Notes: a model not told the origin generated them from the letters alone. Shown: positions 7,227 to 14,980, counted from the stretch's first letter. The stretch is 16,588 bases of DNA from Candidatus Aenigmatarchaeota archaeon (GCA_030018055.1 JASEGN010000015.1:1-16588), one strand, 5' to 3'. A program made the numbers and translations.

Positions 7227-8213
7227 ATGCAAAAAACAGATCTGCAAGAATTGGAAGAGAAAATTAAAATACCAGTCATTTCTCCAGAAAATAAAAAATT
7301 GGAATATGAGGTAAAGATAAGAAAAAATCCTGCTTTTGGAAGTAGAGCAAGAATAGCCCCAAAAAGGGAGTTTAGACTTAAGGAAATAAAAAAAATTAGA
7401 AGGTATGGAGGAAAAAAGGAATGTTATTTTTGTAATCCTGAAAAATGTGCAAAATTCTCACCAGAATCTAATCTTAAAAAACAGTATTTTCTAAATAACT
7501 CCTTTGCATTTTCCAACTTATTTCCTTTTGGAAAAATTCATGGAGTAATTGTCTATAACTATAAGTCCCATGTGTTAGATCCAAGGGTAATTGTTTTAAA
7601 TGAATGGGTTGATGGACTTACTCTTGTGCAAAGTATAGGAAAGGAATCGAAAAAACCATATGTTTCAACACATGTAAATTGTGGGGAAAAGGCTGGTACT
7701 TCTCTAGAACATTTTCATGGTCAGTTTTTATGTGAGAATGAGCCATTAGAAAAGGTGAAACATGCCATGAAAAATACTGGGGAATGGGAAGGAGGTAGTA
7801 AGAATTATTGGTATGCATGGATAGAATCTATGAAAAATGCTGGTTTGTTAATAGATTCTGATGAAAGTAACACGGTATTCTATGTTGAATGGTCACCTAC
7901 ATTTGGAAAGGTTGAACTGGTAATAATAAACTTGGATAAACCATCTTTTTTAAGTTTGAGTAAGGAAGAGATCATGGCTACGGCAAAATTTTTGAAAATG
8001 GGAGTTGAAATCATAATGAAATTAAGTGACCAATTTAACGTCATTAATTTATCTGCTTCACCCGAGGATGATTTTTGCAATCAATTCAGGATTTTTCCAA
8101 GAGCACCTAGCAAAGAAGGGATGAAATCTTGGGAAGGATATTTGGAGAATTTAGGTGAAACTGTTCCAAGCATAGAGCCTGAAGATTTTGTGAAAAAATT
8201 TATTAAAAGCTAA
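7227..8213 (+). CDS. GalT-like (HIT superfamily) hexose-phosphate nucleotidyltransferase
   Basis: A 328-residue protein resembling galactose-1-phosphate uridylyltransferase. The key motif is SLEHFHGQF with His162 and His164, matching the HxHGQ active site of GalT-type enzymes, where the middle histidine carries the nucleotidyl group. The N-terminal half has CYFC (Cys66, Cys69) plus Cys74 in the position of the GalT metal site, and FPFGKIHGVIVY near 99-110. Length is close to that of GalT. GalT exchanges UMP between UDP-glucose and hexose-1-phosphate; some relatives are ADP-glucose phosphorylases. It lies between two glycogen-synthase-like genes, 14 bases before the second, so it probably interconverts nucleotide sugars or sugar phosphates for glucan metabolism (inference). 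The 79-base gap upstream has AT-rich promoter-like sequence. Confidence 0.75.
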   Translation: MQKTDLQELEEKIKIPVISPENKKLEYEVKIRKNPAFGSRARIAPKREFRLKEIKKIRRYGGKKECYFCNPEKCAKFSPESNLKKQYFLNNSFAFSNLFPFGKIHGVIVYNYKSHVLDPRVIVLNEWVDGLTLVQSIGKESKKPYVSTHVNCGEKAGTSLEHFHGQFLCENEPLEKVKHAMKNTGEWEGGSKNYWYAWIESMKNAGLLIDSDESNTVFYVEWSPTFGKVELVIINLDKPSFLSLSKEEIMATAKFLKMGVEIIMKLSDQFNVINLSASPEDDFCNQFRIFPRAPSKEGMKSWEGYLENLGETVPSIEPEDFVKKFIKS

Positions 8214-8227
8214 AAGAAAATAAATTT

Positions 8228-9472
8228 ATGAGGATCGCTGTTTTTTGTTGGGAATATTATCCCAGATTAGTTGGTGGACTCGGAACTTATGCTATAGAAA
8301 TTACAAAAAAAATTGAAGAACTGGGTCACGAGATTGTAGTTTTTACTCTGAATGATGGTACACTCAAAACCCTAGAGAAATGGAATGGAATTGAAGTTCA
8401 TAGACCTTTAATCGTAGATATAACTCGTACTTTCCCTCTATTCATAAGGGAGGACTTAAAGAAATGGGGCACTGGGTTAAAGTTTTTTTCCGATGTATTT
8501 TGTTATAATTACCTGTCGGTAACAAAATTTTTAAATTTACTCATTAGAAAGGAAAAAAGGAAGTTTGATCTAGTTGCGTTTCATGATTGGCTTTCAGCAT
8601 TTGCAGGAATAATTACCGAAGATAATCGCCCTGACGTACCGACTGTTTTTCATATTCACTCAGTTGAGGAGCAAAGAGCATTGGGTGGAGGTTCTGAAGT
8701 TATTAAAGAGGTGGAAAGAACTGCCAGCCAAAAGGCAGATAAGATAATTACAGTTTCTCATTCGTTGAAGGAATATTTGATTAGTTTAGGGTACCCGAGT
8801 GAAAAAATTACTGTTTGTTGGAATGGTTGCGACCCAGAAAAGTATAATCCGAAAAATGTTAATGAAGAACTGGTTGAAAATTTAAGAAGAAAATACGGTG
8901 CTGAAGGGAAGAAAGTAATACTTTTTGTTGGTAGGTTGACTTATATAAAGGGCGTGCAGCAATTGCTTCAATCTCTTCCACTTGTTCTCAAGGAATTTCC
9001 GGATGTAAAGTTAGTAATCCTGGGAAAAGGTGAGGAATATGGTGAATTGATTACAATGAGTCAGAAGCTCGATGTTTTCGATGAAGTGATTATAAAGTCG
9101 GAGTGGGTCCCGGAGGAAGAGAGGATTGCTCATTATGCGTTAGCTGATGTTTGTGTTTTTCCAAGCTTGAGTGAGCCATTTGGTATAGTATCATTAGAAG
9201 CGATGTCGATGGAGAAGCCTGTAGTTGTTGGTGCTTCTGGTATTAGTGGTCTAAAAGAGCAAGTAATAGCTGTGGGTGAAAATAGAACAGGTTTGCATGT
9301 TGATGGTAGAAAACCAGATGATATTGCATGGGGAATAAAGGAGGTACTGAAAAATCCTAAGGAAGCTAAAAGATGGGGGGAAAATGGGAGGAAAAGAGTT
9401 TTGGAGTTCTTCACCTGGGATATTGCAACAAAGAATACATTAAAGGTTTATGAGGAGCTCGTGGAGAGGTAA
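8228..9472 (+). CDS. GT4/GT5-like glycosyltransferase, archaeal glycogen-synthase type (copy 2)
   Basis: A 414-residue GT-B glycosyltransferase. It starts MRIAVFCWEYYPRLVGGLGTYA, with the Gly-rich acceptor loop at 16-19 and FHDW at 118-121. The donor domain has FVGRLTYIKG (233-242; Arg236, Lys241) and SEPFGIVSLE with Glu316 and Glu324 of the E-x7-E motif. Gene order, start sequence and motif order mirror the copy at 5981. The likely reaction is addition of glucose from ADP- or UDP-glucose to a growing alpha-glucan; a role in other glycan synthesis is possible. It starts 14 bases after the GalT-like gene without a Shine-Dalgarno sequence, so is probably in one operon with it. The C-terminal AKRWGENGRKRVLEFFTWD is the usual closing helix of the family. 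Confidence 0.83.
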   Translation: MRIAVFCWEYYPRLVGGLGTYAIEITKKIEELGHEIVVFTLNDGTLKTLEKWNGIEVHRPLIVDITRTFPLFIREDLKKWGTGLKFFSDVFCYNYLSVTKFLNLLIRKEKRKFDLVAFHDWLSAFAGIITEDNRPDVPTVFHIHSVEEQRALGGGSEVIKEVERTASQKADKIITVSHSLKEYLISLGYPSEKITVCWNGCDPEKYNPKNVNEELVENLRRKYGAEGKKVILFVGRLTYIKGVQQLLQSLPLVLKEFPDVKLVILGKGEEYGELITMSQKLDVFDEVIIKSEWVPEEERIAHYALADVCVFPSLSEPFGIVSLEAMSMEKPVVVGASGISGLKEQVIAVGENRTGLHVDGRKPDDIAWGIKEVLKNPKEAKRWGENGRKRVLEFFTWDIATKNTLKVYEELVER

Positions 9473-9532
9473 CATCTTCTTTAACATATAAAAGTTTTAG
9501 CATTTTTAAATTTAACCCAACAAACTTTACGT

Positions 9533-10021
9533 ATGGGAGAAGAAAAATGGGTATTAAGATATAGGCCAACGAGATTTTCTTTTATTTTAAACTATTTTTT
9601 AGCTGGTTTATTTTTAATCATTTTGTTCTCATTACTACCTTTTCTAAATCTTCGTGTTATTTCTTCTAAAATAATATTCTTTATTTTGTTAGGTGGTATA
9701 ATTTTTCTAGTTGTTGAGCCTGAGGTTAAAATAGCGAGAAAAGAATATGTTTTAACTCAAGAGAGTGTAATTTGCTACGAGGAACTATTTAAGAAGAAAT
9801 CTATTGAAATTCCCTACATAGAAATTAAAAATCTGAACATTGAACAAAATCTCCTGGATAAATTTATTGAGTGTGGTGATGTTTTAATTGAAAGTGATAA
9901 AGAAAAAATAAAAATGGCTGGAATAAACAACCCAGGAGAAGCTTATAAGATAATTCAGCATAAAATTGGGCAGATTAAATTGCCTGAAGGGAAGAAAGAA
10001 CCTGAAAAAGTTTCTGAATGA
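9533..10021 (+). CDS. membrane protein with bacterial-PH-like domain (bPH/DUF304-like)
   Basis: A 162-residue protein with two hydrophobic segments, about residues 16-37 and 44-62, joined by a short loop with Arg and Ser residues. After them comes a soluble part (about 65-145) of short beta strands, REYVLTQES-like KEYVLTQESVICYEELFKKKSIEIPYIEI, which resembles the bPH2 pleckstrin-like domain of DUF304 proteins. The C-terminal tail is charged. The layout predicts an anchor in the cytoplasmic membrane with a soluble domain on one side. Function is not known for most of this family. AT-rich boxes at 9482-9494 and 9503-9515 could be its promoter. It is separated by 33 bases from the oxidoreductase gene downstream, with which it may be co-transcribed. 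Confidence 0.65.
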   Translation: MGEEKWVLRYRPTRFSFILNYFLAGLFLIILFSLLPFLNLRVISSKIIFFILLGGIIFLVVEPEVKIARKEYVLTQESVICYEELFKKKSIEIPYIEIKNLNIEQNLLDKFIECGDVLIESDKEKIKMAGINNPGEAYKIIQHKIGQIKLPEGKKEPEKVSE

Positions 10022-10054
10022 TTACCGAATATAGATAGAAAATAAATTATTTTT

Positions 10055-11977
10055 ATGCAAAATATCAAAAGTATTTGTATCTACTGTGGATGCGGATGTA
10101 ATCTCAATTTCTACCTTAAAAATGGGAAAATAGAAAAAATTTTGCCAGATAAAGCTGATCCTGTAAGTGAAGGTAAATCGTGTATGAAGGGTTTGACTAT
10201 AAATGAGGTTGTGGGTAAAGGGAGGATTATCTCACCGATGATAAGGAAAAGTAAAAAACTGAAAAAGGTGAGTTGGGAGGAAGCCTATAAGTATATATAT
10301 AAGAATACCAAAGACCTAGAACCTGATGAAATTTTCTTCTCACCTTCTGGAAAAATAACAAATGAAGATAACTTTATTATGCAAAAGTTCGCAAGAATTG
10401 TTTTTGGCACCAATAATATAGATAGTTGTTGTAGTAGGATTTGTCATCAAGCCACTGTTCAAGGGCTTCGAAATATTTTTGGTAATCCGGCCAATCCTTG
10501 GAGATTCGATGAAATTTATGATAGAGATTGTATGCTCATCATAGGATCTAATCCAGCATCCAACTATCCAGTGCTTTTTAATAAAATTTTGCTAATGAAA
10601 GAAAAGGGTATGAAAATTCTTTCGGTGCAACCAATAATTAATTTGACATCTAAATATGCTGATGAAAACTTACTTGTATATCCTGGAACAGAGGTTGTTT
10701 TGCTAAATGGAATAATGAACTTTCTAGTCGAGCAAAAAGCATATGAAAAGGGTGTTGAAAATATCGATGGATTTAAAGAACTTTCAAATCTTGTTAAAGA
10801 ATATTCAATCGAAAAGGTTTGTGATATCTGTAAGATCAAACAAGAGCAATTTATAAAATTTGCTGAAGTTGTAGCAAATTCAAAATCCCTTGGGATAATT
10901 CATGGCATGGGCTTAACACAGCATGTTAATGCTATCGAAAATATCCATTCCCTTTTAAACTTGCTTTTGCTTAAAGGTGGGAAGCTTTTGTCTTGTCGTG
11001 GTGAAGTGAATGTTCAAGGTGTTGATGATATGGCGTGCTCACCAGTAATGCTACCGGTTGATGGGATGGTTAATTTTACAAGGTTAGAAAAATTGTGGGA
11101 GAGAAAAGTGACGATAAAGAAGGGTAAAAGTCTTCTTGAAGCATTCCTGATTTCTCCTGTAAAAGCAGCATTCATCTCTAGTTTTAATCCTGCACAATCA
11201 CTACCAAACTTAAATGAGGTACATAAGAATTTGAAGAAAATGTTTTTGGTTCAGATGGATTGTTACTTTAATTTAACATCAAGCTTTGCAAAGGTTATCT
11301 TGCCGACACCATTGTTAATAGAAAGGTTTGGAACAATTACAAATGGTGAAAGAAGAGTTAGGCTTGTGAGAAAGGTAGTAGATCAAAAAAATGCAAAGCC
11401 TGAGTGGATTATTTTTAAGGAACTTAGCCAATATTTTGGATTGGCTAAGCATTTCAACTATAAAAATGAGAGAGAAATTTTTAGGGAAATTGTTGAGGTT
11501 ATTCCAGCATACTCGATGATTGACGTTGATTTTGTTTATGAAGGTAATGACGGCTGGGCTGATAAGGAGATTAAATTTAAAAAATTCATTCCAGAAAGAT
11601 TTGAGGGTGTGGAGGACGTAAGAAGCAAAAAGTATCCTTTTCTTTTAATCACTTTTAGATCACAGTATCATTTCCTCACAGGTGAAGCTACTTCTAAGTC
11701 TAAAACTTTAAGAAAGTTTAAGATTGATTTTTGTTACATCAGTACAGACGATGCACGAAAGTTAAAGCTAAAGGATGGAGACAAGGTGAGAGTTTCAAGT
11801 AGCAGTGGTAGTGTAGTAGCAAAAGTGAAAATAGATAATACTATGCCAGAGGGAACTGTTGGAATGCACTTCCATTCAGAAAAGGTTCTCGTAAATAAGC
11901 TTTTCCCAACGAAATTTGATGAGGAAACCCTAACACCAAATTTAAAAGTTGTTGGTGTTAAAATAAAAAAAGTTTAA
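10055..11977 (+). CDS. formate-dehydrogenase-like molybdopterin oxidoreductase, cysteine form
   Basis: A 640-residue Mo/W-bis-pterin oxidoreductase catalytic subunit. The N-terminus binds a 4Fe-4S cluster through Cys8, Cys11, Cys15 and Cys43. NIDSCCSRICHQATVQGL (121-138) matches the active-site segment of formate dehydrogenase H: Cys130 stands at the selenocysteine position and is followed by the conserved His131. Further pterin-binding motifs are MGLTQHVNAIEN, GEVNVQGVDDMA and ERFGTITNGERR. The final 110 residues form the molybdopterin dinucleotide-binding domain (FRSQYHFLTG... LKLKDGDKVRVSSSSGSV). There is no Tat signal, so it is probably cytoplasmic. No FdhB, hydrogenase or ferredoxin gene is adjacent, so its electron partner is unknown, and formate as substrate is an inference; other FdhA-like reductases share these motifs. 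Start ATG 10055 lacks a Shine-Dalgarno sequence. Confidence 0.85.
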   Translation: MQNIKSICIYCGCGCNLNFYLKNGKIEKILPDKADPVSEGKSCMKGLTINEVVGKGRIISPMIRKSKKLKKVSWEEAYKYIYKNTKDLEPDEIFFSPSGKITNEDNFIMQKFARIVFGTNNIDSCCSRICHQATVQGLRNIFGNPANPWRFDEIYDRDCMLIIGSNPASNYPVLFNKILLMKEKGMKILSVQPIINLTSKYADENLLVYPGTEVVLLNGIMNFLVEQKAYEKGVENIDGFKELSNLVKEYSIEKVCDICKIKQEQFIKFAEVVANSKSLGIIHGMGLTQHVNAIENIHSLLNLLLLKGGKLLSCRGEVNVQGVDDMACSPVMLPVDGMVNFTRLEKLWERKVTIKKGKSLLEAFLISPVKAAFISSFNPAQSLPNLNEVHKNLKKMFLVQMDCYFNLTSSFAKVILPTPLLIERFGTITNGERRVRLVRKVVDQKNAKPEWIIFKELSQYFGLAKHFNYKNEREIFREIVEVIPAYSMIDVDFVYEGNDGWADKEIKFKKFIPERFEGVEDVRSKKYPFLLITFRSQYHFLTGEATSKSKTLRKFKIDFCYISTDDARKLKLKDGDKVRVSSSSGSVVAKVKIDNTMPEGTVGMHFHSEKVLVNKLFPTKFDEETLTPNLKVVGVKIKKV

Positions 11978-12005
11978 AATTTTAATTTTTCTTCTTATTC
12001 ATGAT

Positions 12006-12011
12006 GGTGAT
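12006..12011 (+). promoter_or_regulatory. ribosome binding site supporting the TTG start at 12015
   Basis: GGTGAT matches the archaeal anti-Shine-Dalgarno sequence and its GGTG core ends five bases before TTG 12015. ATGs at 12001 and 12004 are in another frame and run into a stop within a few codons, so TTG is the best start. Most genes in the window show no such site. Confidence 0.6.
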
Positions 12012-12014
12012 AAA

Positions 12015-13310
12015 TTGAGCAAAAATTTTTACATTCATACATTCGGGTGCACTGCTAATAAATCAGATTCAGAAATAATGGCAGGATTACTTAAAAGGGA
12101 AGGATATAAACTTAGCAACCTAAAAGATGCGGAATGTGTAATCGTCAACACATGTGGTGTCAAATCGGTGACGGAGGAGAGGGTGATAAATTTCTTAAAA
12201 TCTCTCTCTAAGTTAAATAAAAAATTAATCATAGCTGGTTGCTTGCCAAAAATTAATTTTCAAAGAATAAAAAAAGAAATTCTAAATTTTGCCGCAATGC
12301 TCGACCCCCAATCCATTGATAAAATAGTTGAAGTAATTAGAAAATTGGAAAATGGTTGTGAAAAAGTAATTGAATTTTCTGATACACCACCAATAAAACC
12401 ATCTCTACCAAAAAACTTGTTTAACTCAGTCGTAGGTATAACCCAGATTTCTGAGGGTTGTAATTTAGCCTGTAGCTATTGTTGTACGAGATTTGCTAGG
12501 GGAAGATTGAAATGTTTTCCTATGAAAGAAGTTGTTGAATGTGTAAAACGTTTTACAAATAAAGGATGCAAAGAAATTCATATAACATCACAGGACAATT
12601 CTTCCTATAATTTCAATGGAACTAAATTACCTCAGCTTTTAAATGAAATCTGCAAGATTGAGGAGAGGTTTTTTATAAGAGTTGGGATGCTGAATCCGCT
12701 ATATACAAAAGATATCCTTGATGAACTAATAGAATGCTATAAGAATGAGAAAATTTTTAAGTTCCTTCATTTGCCAATTCAATCATTCAGCCCAAGAATA
12801 CTCAGCCTTATGAAAAGAGGGTACCAACCAAATGTAGCTCTAGATATAATTAATAAATTTTACAAAGCATTTCCAGATTTAACCCTTTCGACCGATATCA
12901 TAGTTGGATTCCCAACCGAAGATGATTCTGATTTTGAAGAAACTATTAAATTTGTAGAACAAATCAAGCCAGATGTAATAAATATATCAAGATTTAGAGC
13001 ACGCCCAGGTACTGAGGCTAAAAAACTTAAACAACACTCTCCAAATATTGTAAATAAAAGATCCAAAGAATTGTTCGAACTAACTAGGAGAGTTTCTCTA
13101 GAAAAAAATCAAAGATGGCTTGGTTGGCAGGGAGAATGTTTAATTGATGAAAGAGGTACAAAGAAAGATACTTGGATGGGTAGAAACTTTACATATAAAC
13201 CTGTTGTTGTTTATAGTACTCGCAACTTACTGGGCAAATTTGTAAATGTGGAAATAATTGAAGCAAGAAGTAATTATTTAATAGGAAGACTAATATCTGA
13301 AAGTAAATAA
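12015..13310 (+). CDS. archaeal MiaB-like tRNA methylthiotransferase (MtaB/CDKAL1 type)
   Basis: A 431-residue methylthiotransferase. The N-terminal UPF0004 domain has the three cluster cysteines Cys12 (FGCTANKSDSE), Cys47 (NTCGVK) and Cys76 (AGCLPK). The radical SAM motif ISEGCNLACSYCCTR has Cys149, Cys153 and Cys156. LPIQSFSPRILSLMKRGY, TDIIVGFPTEDDSDF and FRARPGTEA are standard family motifs, and the last 60 or so residues form a TRAM domain. NTCGVKSVTE fits the archaeal/eukaryotic branch that converts t6A37 to ms2t6A in tRNAs reading A-starting codons, rather than bacterial MiaB (family inference). It starts at TTG with a Shine-Dalgarno sequence, 37 bases after the oxidoreductase gene. 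Confidence 0.9.
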   Translation: MSKNFYIHTFGCTANKSDSEIMAGLLKREGYKLSNLKDAECVIVNTCGVKSVTEERVINFLKSLSKLNKKLIIAGCLPKINFQRIKKEILNFAAMLDPQSIDKIVEVIRKLENGCEKVIEFSDTPPIKPSLPKNLFNSVVGITQISEGCNLACSYCCTRFARGRLKCFPMKEVVECVKRFTNKGCKEIHITSQDNSSYNFNGTKLPQLLNEICKIEERFFIRVGMLNPLYTKDILDELIECYKNEKIFKFLHLPIQSFSPRILSLMKRGYQPNVALDIINKFYKAFPDLTLSTDIIVGFPTEDDSDFEETIKFVEQIKPDVINISRFRARPGTEAKKLKQHSPNIVNKRSKELFELTRRVSLEKNQRWLGWQGECLIDERGTKKDTWMGRNFTYKPVVVYSTRNLLGKFVNVEIIEARSNYLIGRLISESK

Positions 13311-13406
13311 CATTGTAGCGATGATTCTTTAGCCTATAAAAAGTGAGAGTCGTTCAAATTATATATTTTTACATTTCCAATGTCTAAATTTCCGAATGTC
13401 TGATGG

Positions 13407-13420
13407 TACTTTTAATACTA
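13407..13420 (+). promoter_or_regulatory. TATA-like box for the alanine dehydrogenase-family gene
   Basis: TACTTTTAATACTA is centred about 27 bases before ATG 13441, and no Shine-Dalgarno sequence precedes the ATG, so a leaderless transcript is likely. A second AT-rich stretch at 13358-13372 (ATTATATATTTTTAC) could be another promoter or, through its T run, the terminator of the preceding gene. Confidence 0.5.
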
Positions 13421-13440
13421 TGTTATGGAAATAAATTAAA

Positions 13441-14418
13441 ATGAAAGTTTTGTTAATTTCTCGAAAGGAAGTTGAAGGAATCGTTTCGATGAAAGAAGTT
13501 ATGGAAGTTGTAGAAAATGCTTTTAGAGCTAAAGGACTGGAAAAAGTTCAAATGCCTCCAAAACTCTATGTAACATTTCCAAATGGTGATTTTAGAACGA
13601 TGCCTTGTTACATACCCGAGCTTGGATTTGGGGGAGTTAAAATTGTCAATGTTCATCCAGAAAATCCGGAAAAATACAAATTACCTACTGTAATGGCAAT
13701 AATAGTTCTCATAGAACCTGAAACTGGAAAACCACTAGCAATAATGGATGGTACTTGGATTACTAATATGAGGACTGGTGCTGTAGGTGGTATAGCTGCA
13801 AAATATCTCGCTAGAAAAAATTCAAAAATAATTGGGATGGTTGGTGTTGGTGCTCAAGCGAGAACCCAGCTTTTAGCTTTAAACGAGGTTTTTGATATTG
13901 AGGAAGTTAGGATTCGTGATAGAACTTTAGAAAGTTGCAAAAAGTTTGAAGAAGATATGAAATTTCTTGGCTTAAATATAGTAATTAAAGAGCGAATTGA
14001 AGATGTTGTGAAAGGCTGTGATATCCTGGTTACAACTACGCCTGTAACCCAGCCTATAGTGAAGAATGGGTGGATTAGTGAAGGTATGCATATTAATGCT
14101 ATCGGAGCTGATGCAGTAGGTAAGGAAGAATTAGAACCAGAAATTTTGAAGAGAGCAAAAGTTGTTGTTGATGATCGCGAGCAAGCTATACACTCAGGAG
14201 AAATAAACGTTCCAATCTCAAAGGGGATTTTCAAGCCTGAGGAGATATACGCAGAACTTGGAGAAGTTATAGCAGGTAAAAAGAATGGGAGGGTAAACGA
14301 TGAAGAAATAATAATTTTTGATTCTACTGGCTTAGCAATACAAGATTTAGCTGCTGCAACTTTAGTCTATAGAAAAGCCAAGGAGGTTGGCTTGGGTTCT
14401 GAGGTTGAATTGCTTTAG
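13441..14418 (+). CDS. alanine dehydrogenase / ornithine cyclodeaminase family (mu-crystallin fold)
   Basis: A 325-residue NAD(P)-dependent enzyme of the ornithine cyclodeaminase/mu-crystallin family. PPKLYVTFPNGDFRTMPCYIP contains Lys41 and Arg52, GGVKIVNVHPEN contains Lys67, and TNMRTGAVGG contains Arg111, all typical substrate-site residues of the family. GMVGVGAQARTQ (132-143) is the Rossmann nucleotide-binding loop, with the acidic IRDRT afterwards. Length is typical. Archaeoglobus AF1665 of this family is an alanine dehydrogenase that makes alanine from pyruvate and ammonia; other members are ornithine cyclodeaminases or imine reductases, and the sequence alone does not separate them. 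Alanine dehydrogenase is my preferred reading for an archaeon. It appears to be a single-gene transcript and its stop touches that of a convergent gene. Confidence 0.82.
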   Translation: MKVLLISRKEVEGIVSMKEVMEVVENAFRAKGLEKVQMPPKLYVTFPNGDFRTMPCYIPELGFGGVKIVNVHPENPEKYKLPTVMAIIVLIEPETGKPLAIMDGTWITNMRTGAVGGIAAKYLARKNSKIIGMVGVGAQARTQLLALNEVFDIEEVRIRDRTLESCKKFEEDMKFLGLNIVIKERIEDVVKGCDILVTTTPVTQPIVKNGWISEGMHINAIGADAVGKEELEPEILKRAKVVVDDREQAIHSGEINVPISKGIFKPEEIYAELGEVIAGKKNGRVNDEEIIIFDSTGLAIQDLAAATLVYRKAKEVGLGSEVELL

Positions 14419-14742
14419 CTACCCTATGTAGGTTAACTCTTCTGTTTTTGCTATTTCCATTGGCTTTTTTGGCAGTTCTTTGCTTTCTAGCTCTTCATCC
14501 AATTTTTTCAAATTGTCATCCAAAATTTTTAGCAAAGCTTTCGCCGTTATAGGGCTTAGAACTACTTCAGCAAATATTTGTCTTTTTGCCATGTCTATAA
14601 AGCCGAATCTTATGTATCCATCTTTTTTTATCTCTCCCTCTTTTGTTTTTGCTGCTTTAACTACTGTTCCAACAATTACTTCATCCGCAAACAACGGATT
14701 TGATATTGCCTTTAATTCAATTTTTATCTTTTTCTCTTCCAT
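14419..14742 (-). CDS. small conserved protein, DUF3467-like
   Basis: A 107-residue soluble protein. ISNPLFADEVIVG (13-25), GYIRFGFIDMAKRQIFAEVVLSPITAKALLKILDDNL (from about 42) and a charged C-terminal tail match the pattern of DUF3467 proteins: a short beta sheet followed by SP-x2-AKALL and a helix. That family has no known function. The opposite frame also has an open stretch, but its translation is Ser/Phe-rich and looks like a shadow, whereas this one has balanced composition and a family-like motif. It abuts the stop codon of the convergent dehydrogenase gene with no gap. Confidence 0.65.
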   Translation of the reverse strand: MEEKKIKIELKAISNPLFADEVIVGTVVKAAKTKEGEIKKDGYIRFGFIDMAKRQIFAEVVLSPITAKALLKILDDNLKKLDEELESKELPKKPMEIAKTEELTYIG

Positions 14743-14850
14743 AAAATCATATTATTTCTATTTCAAAAAAGATAATAAAAGAATGCAAGTATTTACAGGT
14801 CATCTCAAATTTCTTTTCGAGGAAATTAACACAGAGAAATAGTTAAAACA

Positions 14851-14948
14851 CGCCGAGACTGGGATTTGAACCCAGACGTCCCGAAGGACACCAGTTCTCC
14901 AGATTAGCCCATTAGTCTGGCCCGTTAACCTGATTCCGGCATCTCGGC
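14851..14948 (-). tRNA. tRNA-Ser(GGA) with a 13-base intron in the anticodon stem (30/31)
   Basis: On the minus strand GCCGAGA (14948-14942) pairs with TCTCGGC (14858-14852), with discriminator G at 14851, the serine form. The T arm is CTGGG-TTCAAAT-CCCAG. The extra arm TGTCC/GGACG type hairpin (14890-14877) marks a class II tRNA. The D stem is CCG/CGG. Removing 13 bases at 14916-14904 joins CCAG to T and gives a perfect anticodon stem CCAGT/ACTGG around loop CTGGAGA, anticodon GGA at 14900-14898. Unspliced, GGCC (14922-14919) pairs with GGCT (14909-14906) between bulges AG|A and AA|T, a four-base-pair bulge-helix-bulge core with cuts exactly at those ends. Mature length is 85 bases, normal for serine. 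Confidence 0.9.
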
Positions 14949-14963
14949 AACATTCATTAATTA

Positions 14964-14980
14964 ACTTTAAAAATTAAAAA
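14964..14980 (-). promoter_or_regulatory. AT-rich promoter-like box for tRNA-Ser
   Basis: On the minus strand TTTTTAATTTTTAAAGTTAA lies about 16-32 bases before the tRNA 5' end and overlaps the stop codon of the PUA gene. It could serve as the tRNA's own TATA box; otherwise the tRNA would be read through from the genes upstream. Confidence 0.35.

Noticed and set aside
13311..13440. Possible C/D box RNA, with GCGATGA near 13318 and CTGA near 13400
   Set aside because: The C box is imperfect, the distance is too long for an archaeal C/D guide, and no clear internal D'/C' boxes were seen.
13854..14234. Minus-strand ORF of 126 codons inside the dehydrogenase gene
   Set aside because: It lies wholly opposite a well-supported Rossmann enzyme and its translation is Ser/Thr/Ile-rich with no motif.
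14480..14842. Plus-strand ORF of 120 codons opposite the DUF3467-like gene
   Set aside because: Low-complexity Ser/Phe composition typical of an antisense shadow; the minus-strand protein has a family-like motif and balanced composition.
14851..14948. Reading the tRNA as tRNA-Ser(GCT) or as an AAT anticodon from the apparent CTAATGGGCTAA loop
   Set aside because: The 12-base loop has no valid seven-base anticodon loop with U33 before GCT, and AAT does not fit a class II tRNA. Removing 13 bases gives a perfect stem and the GGA anticodon.
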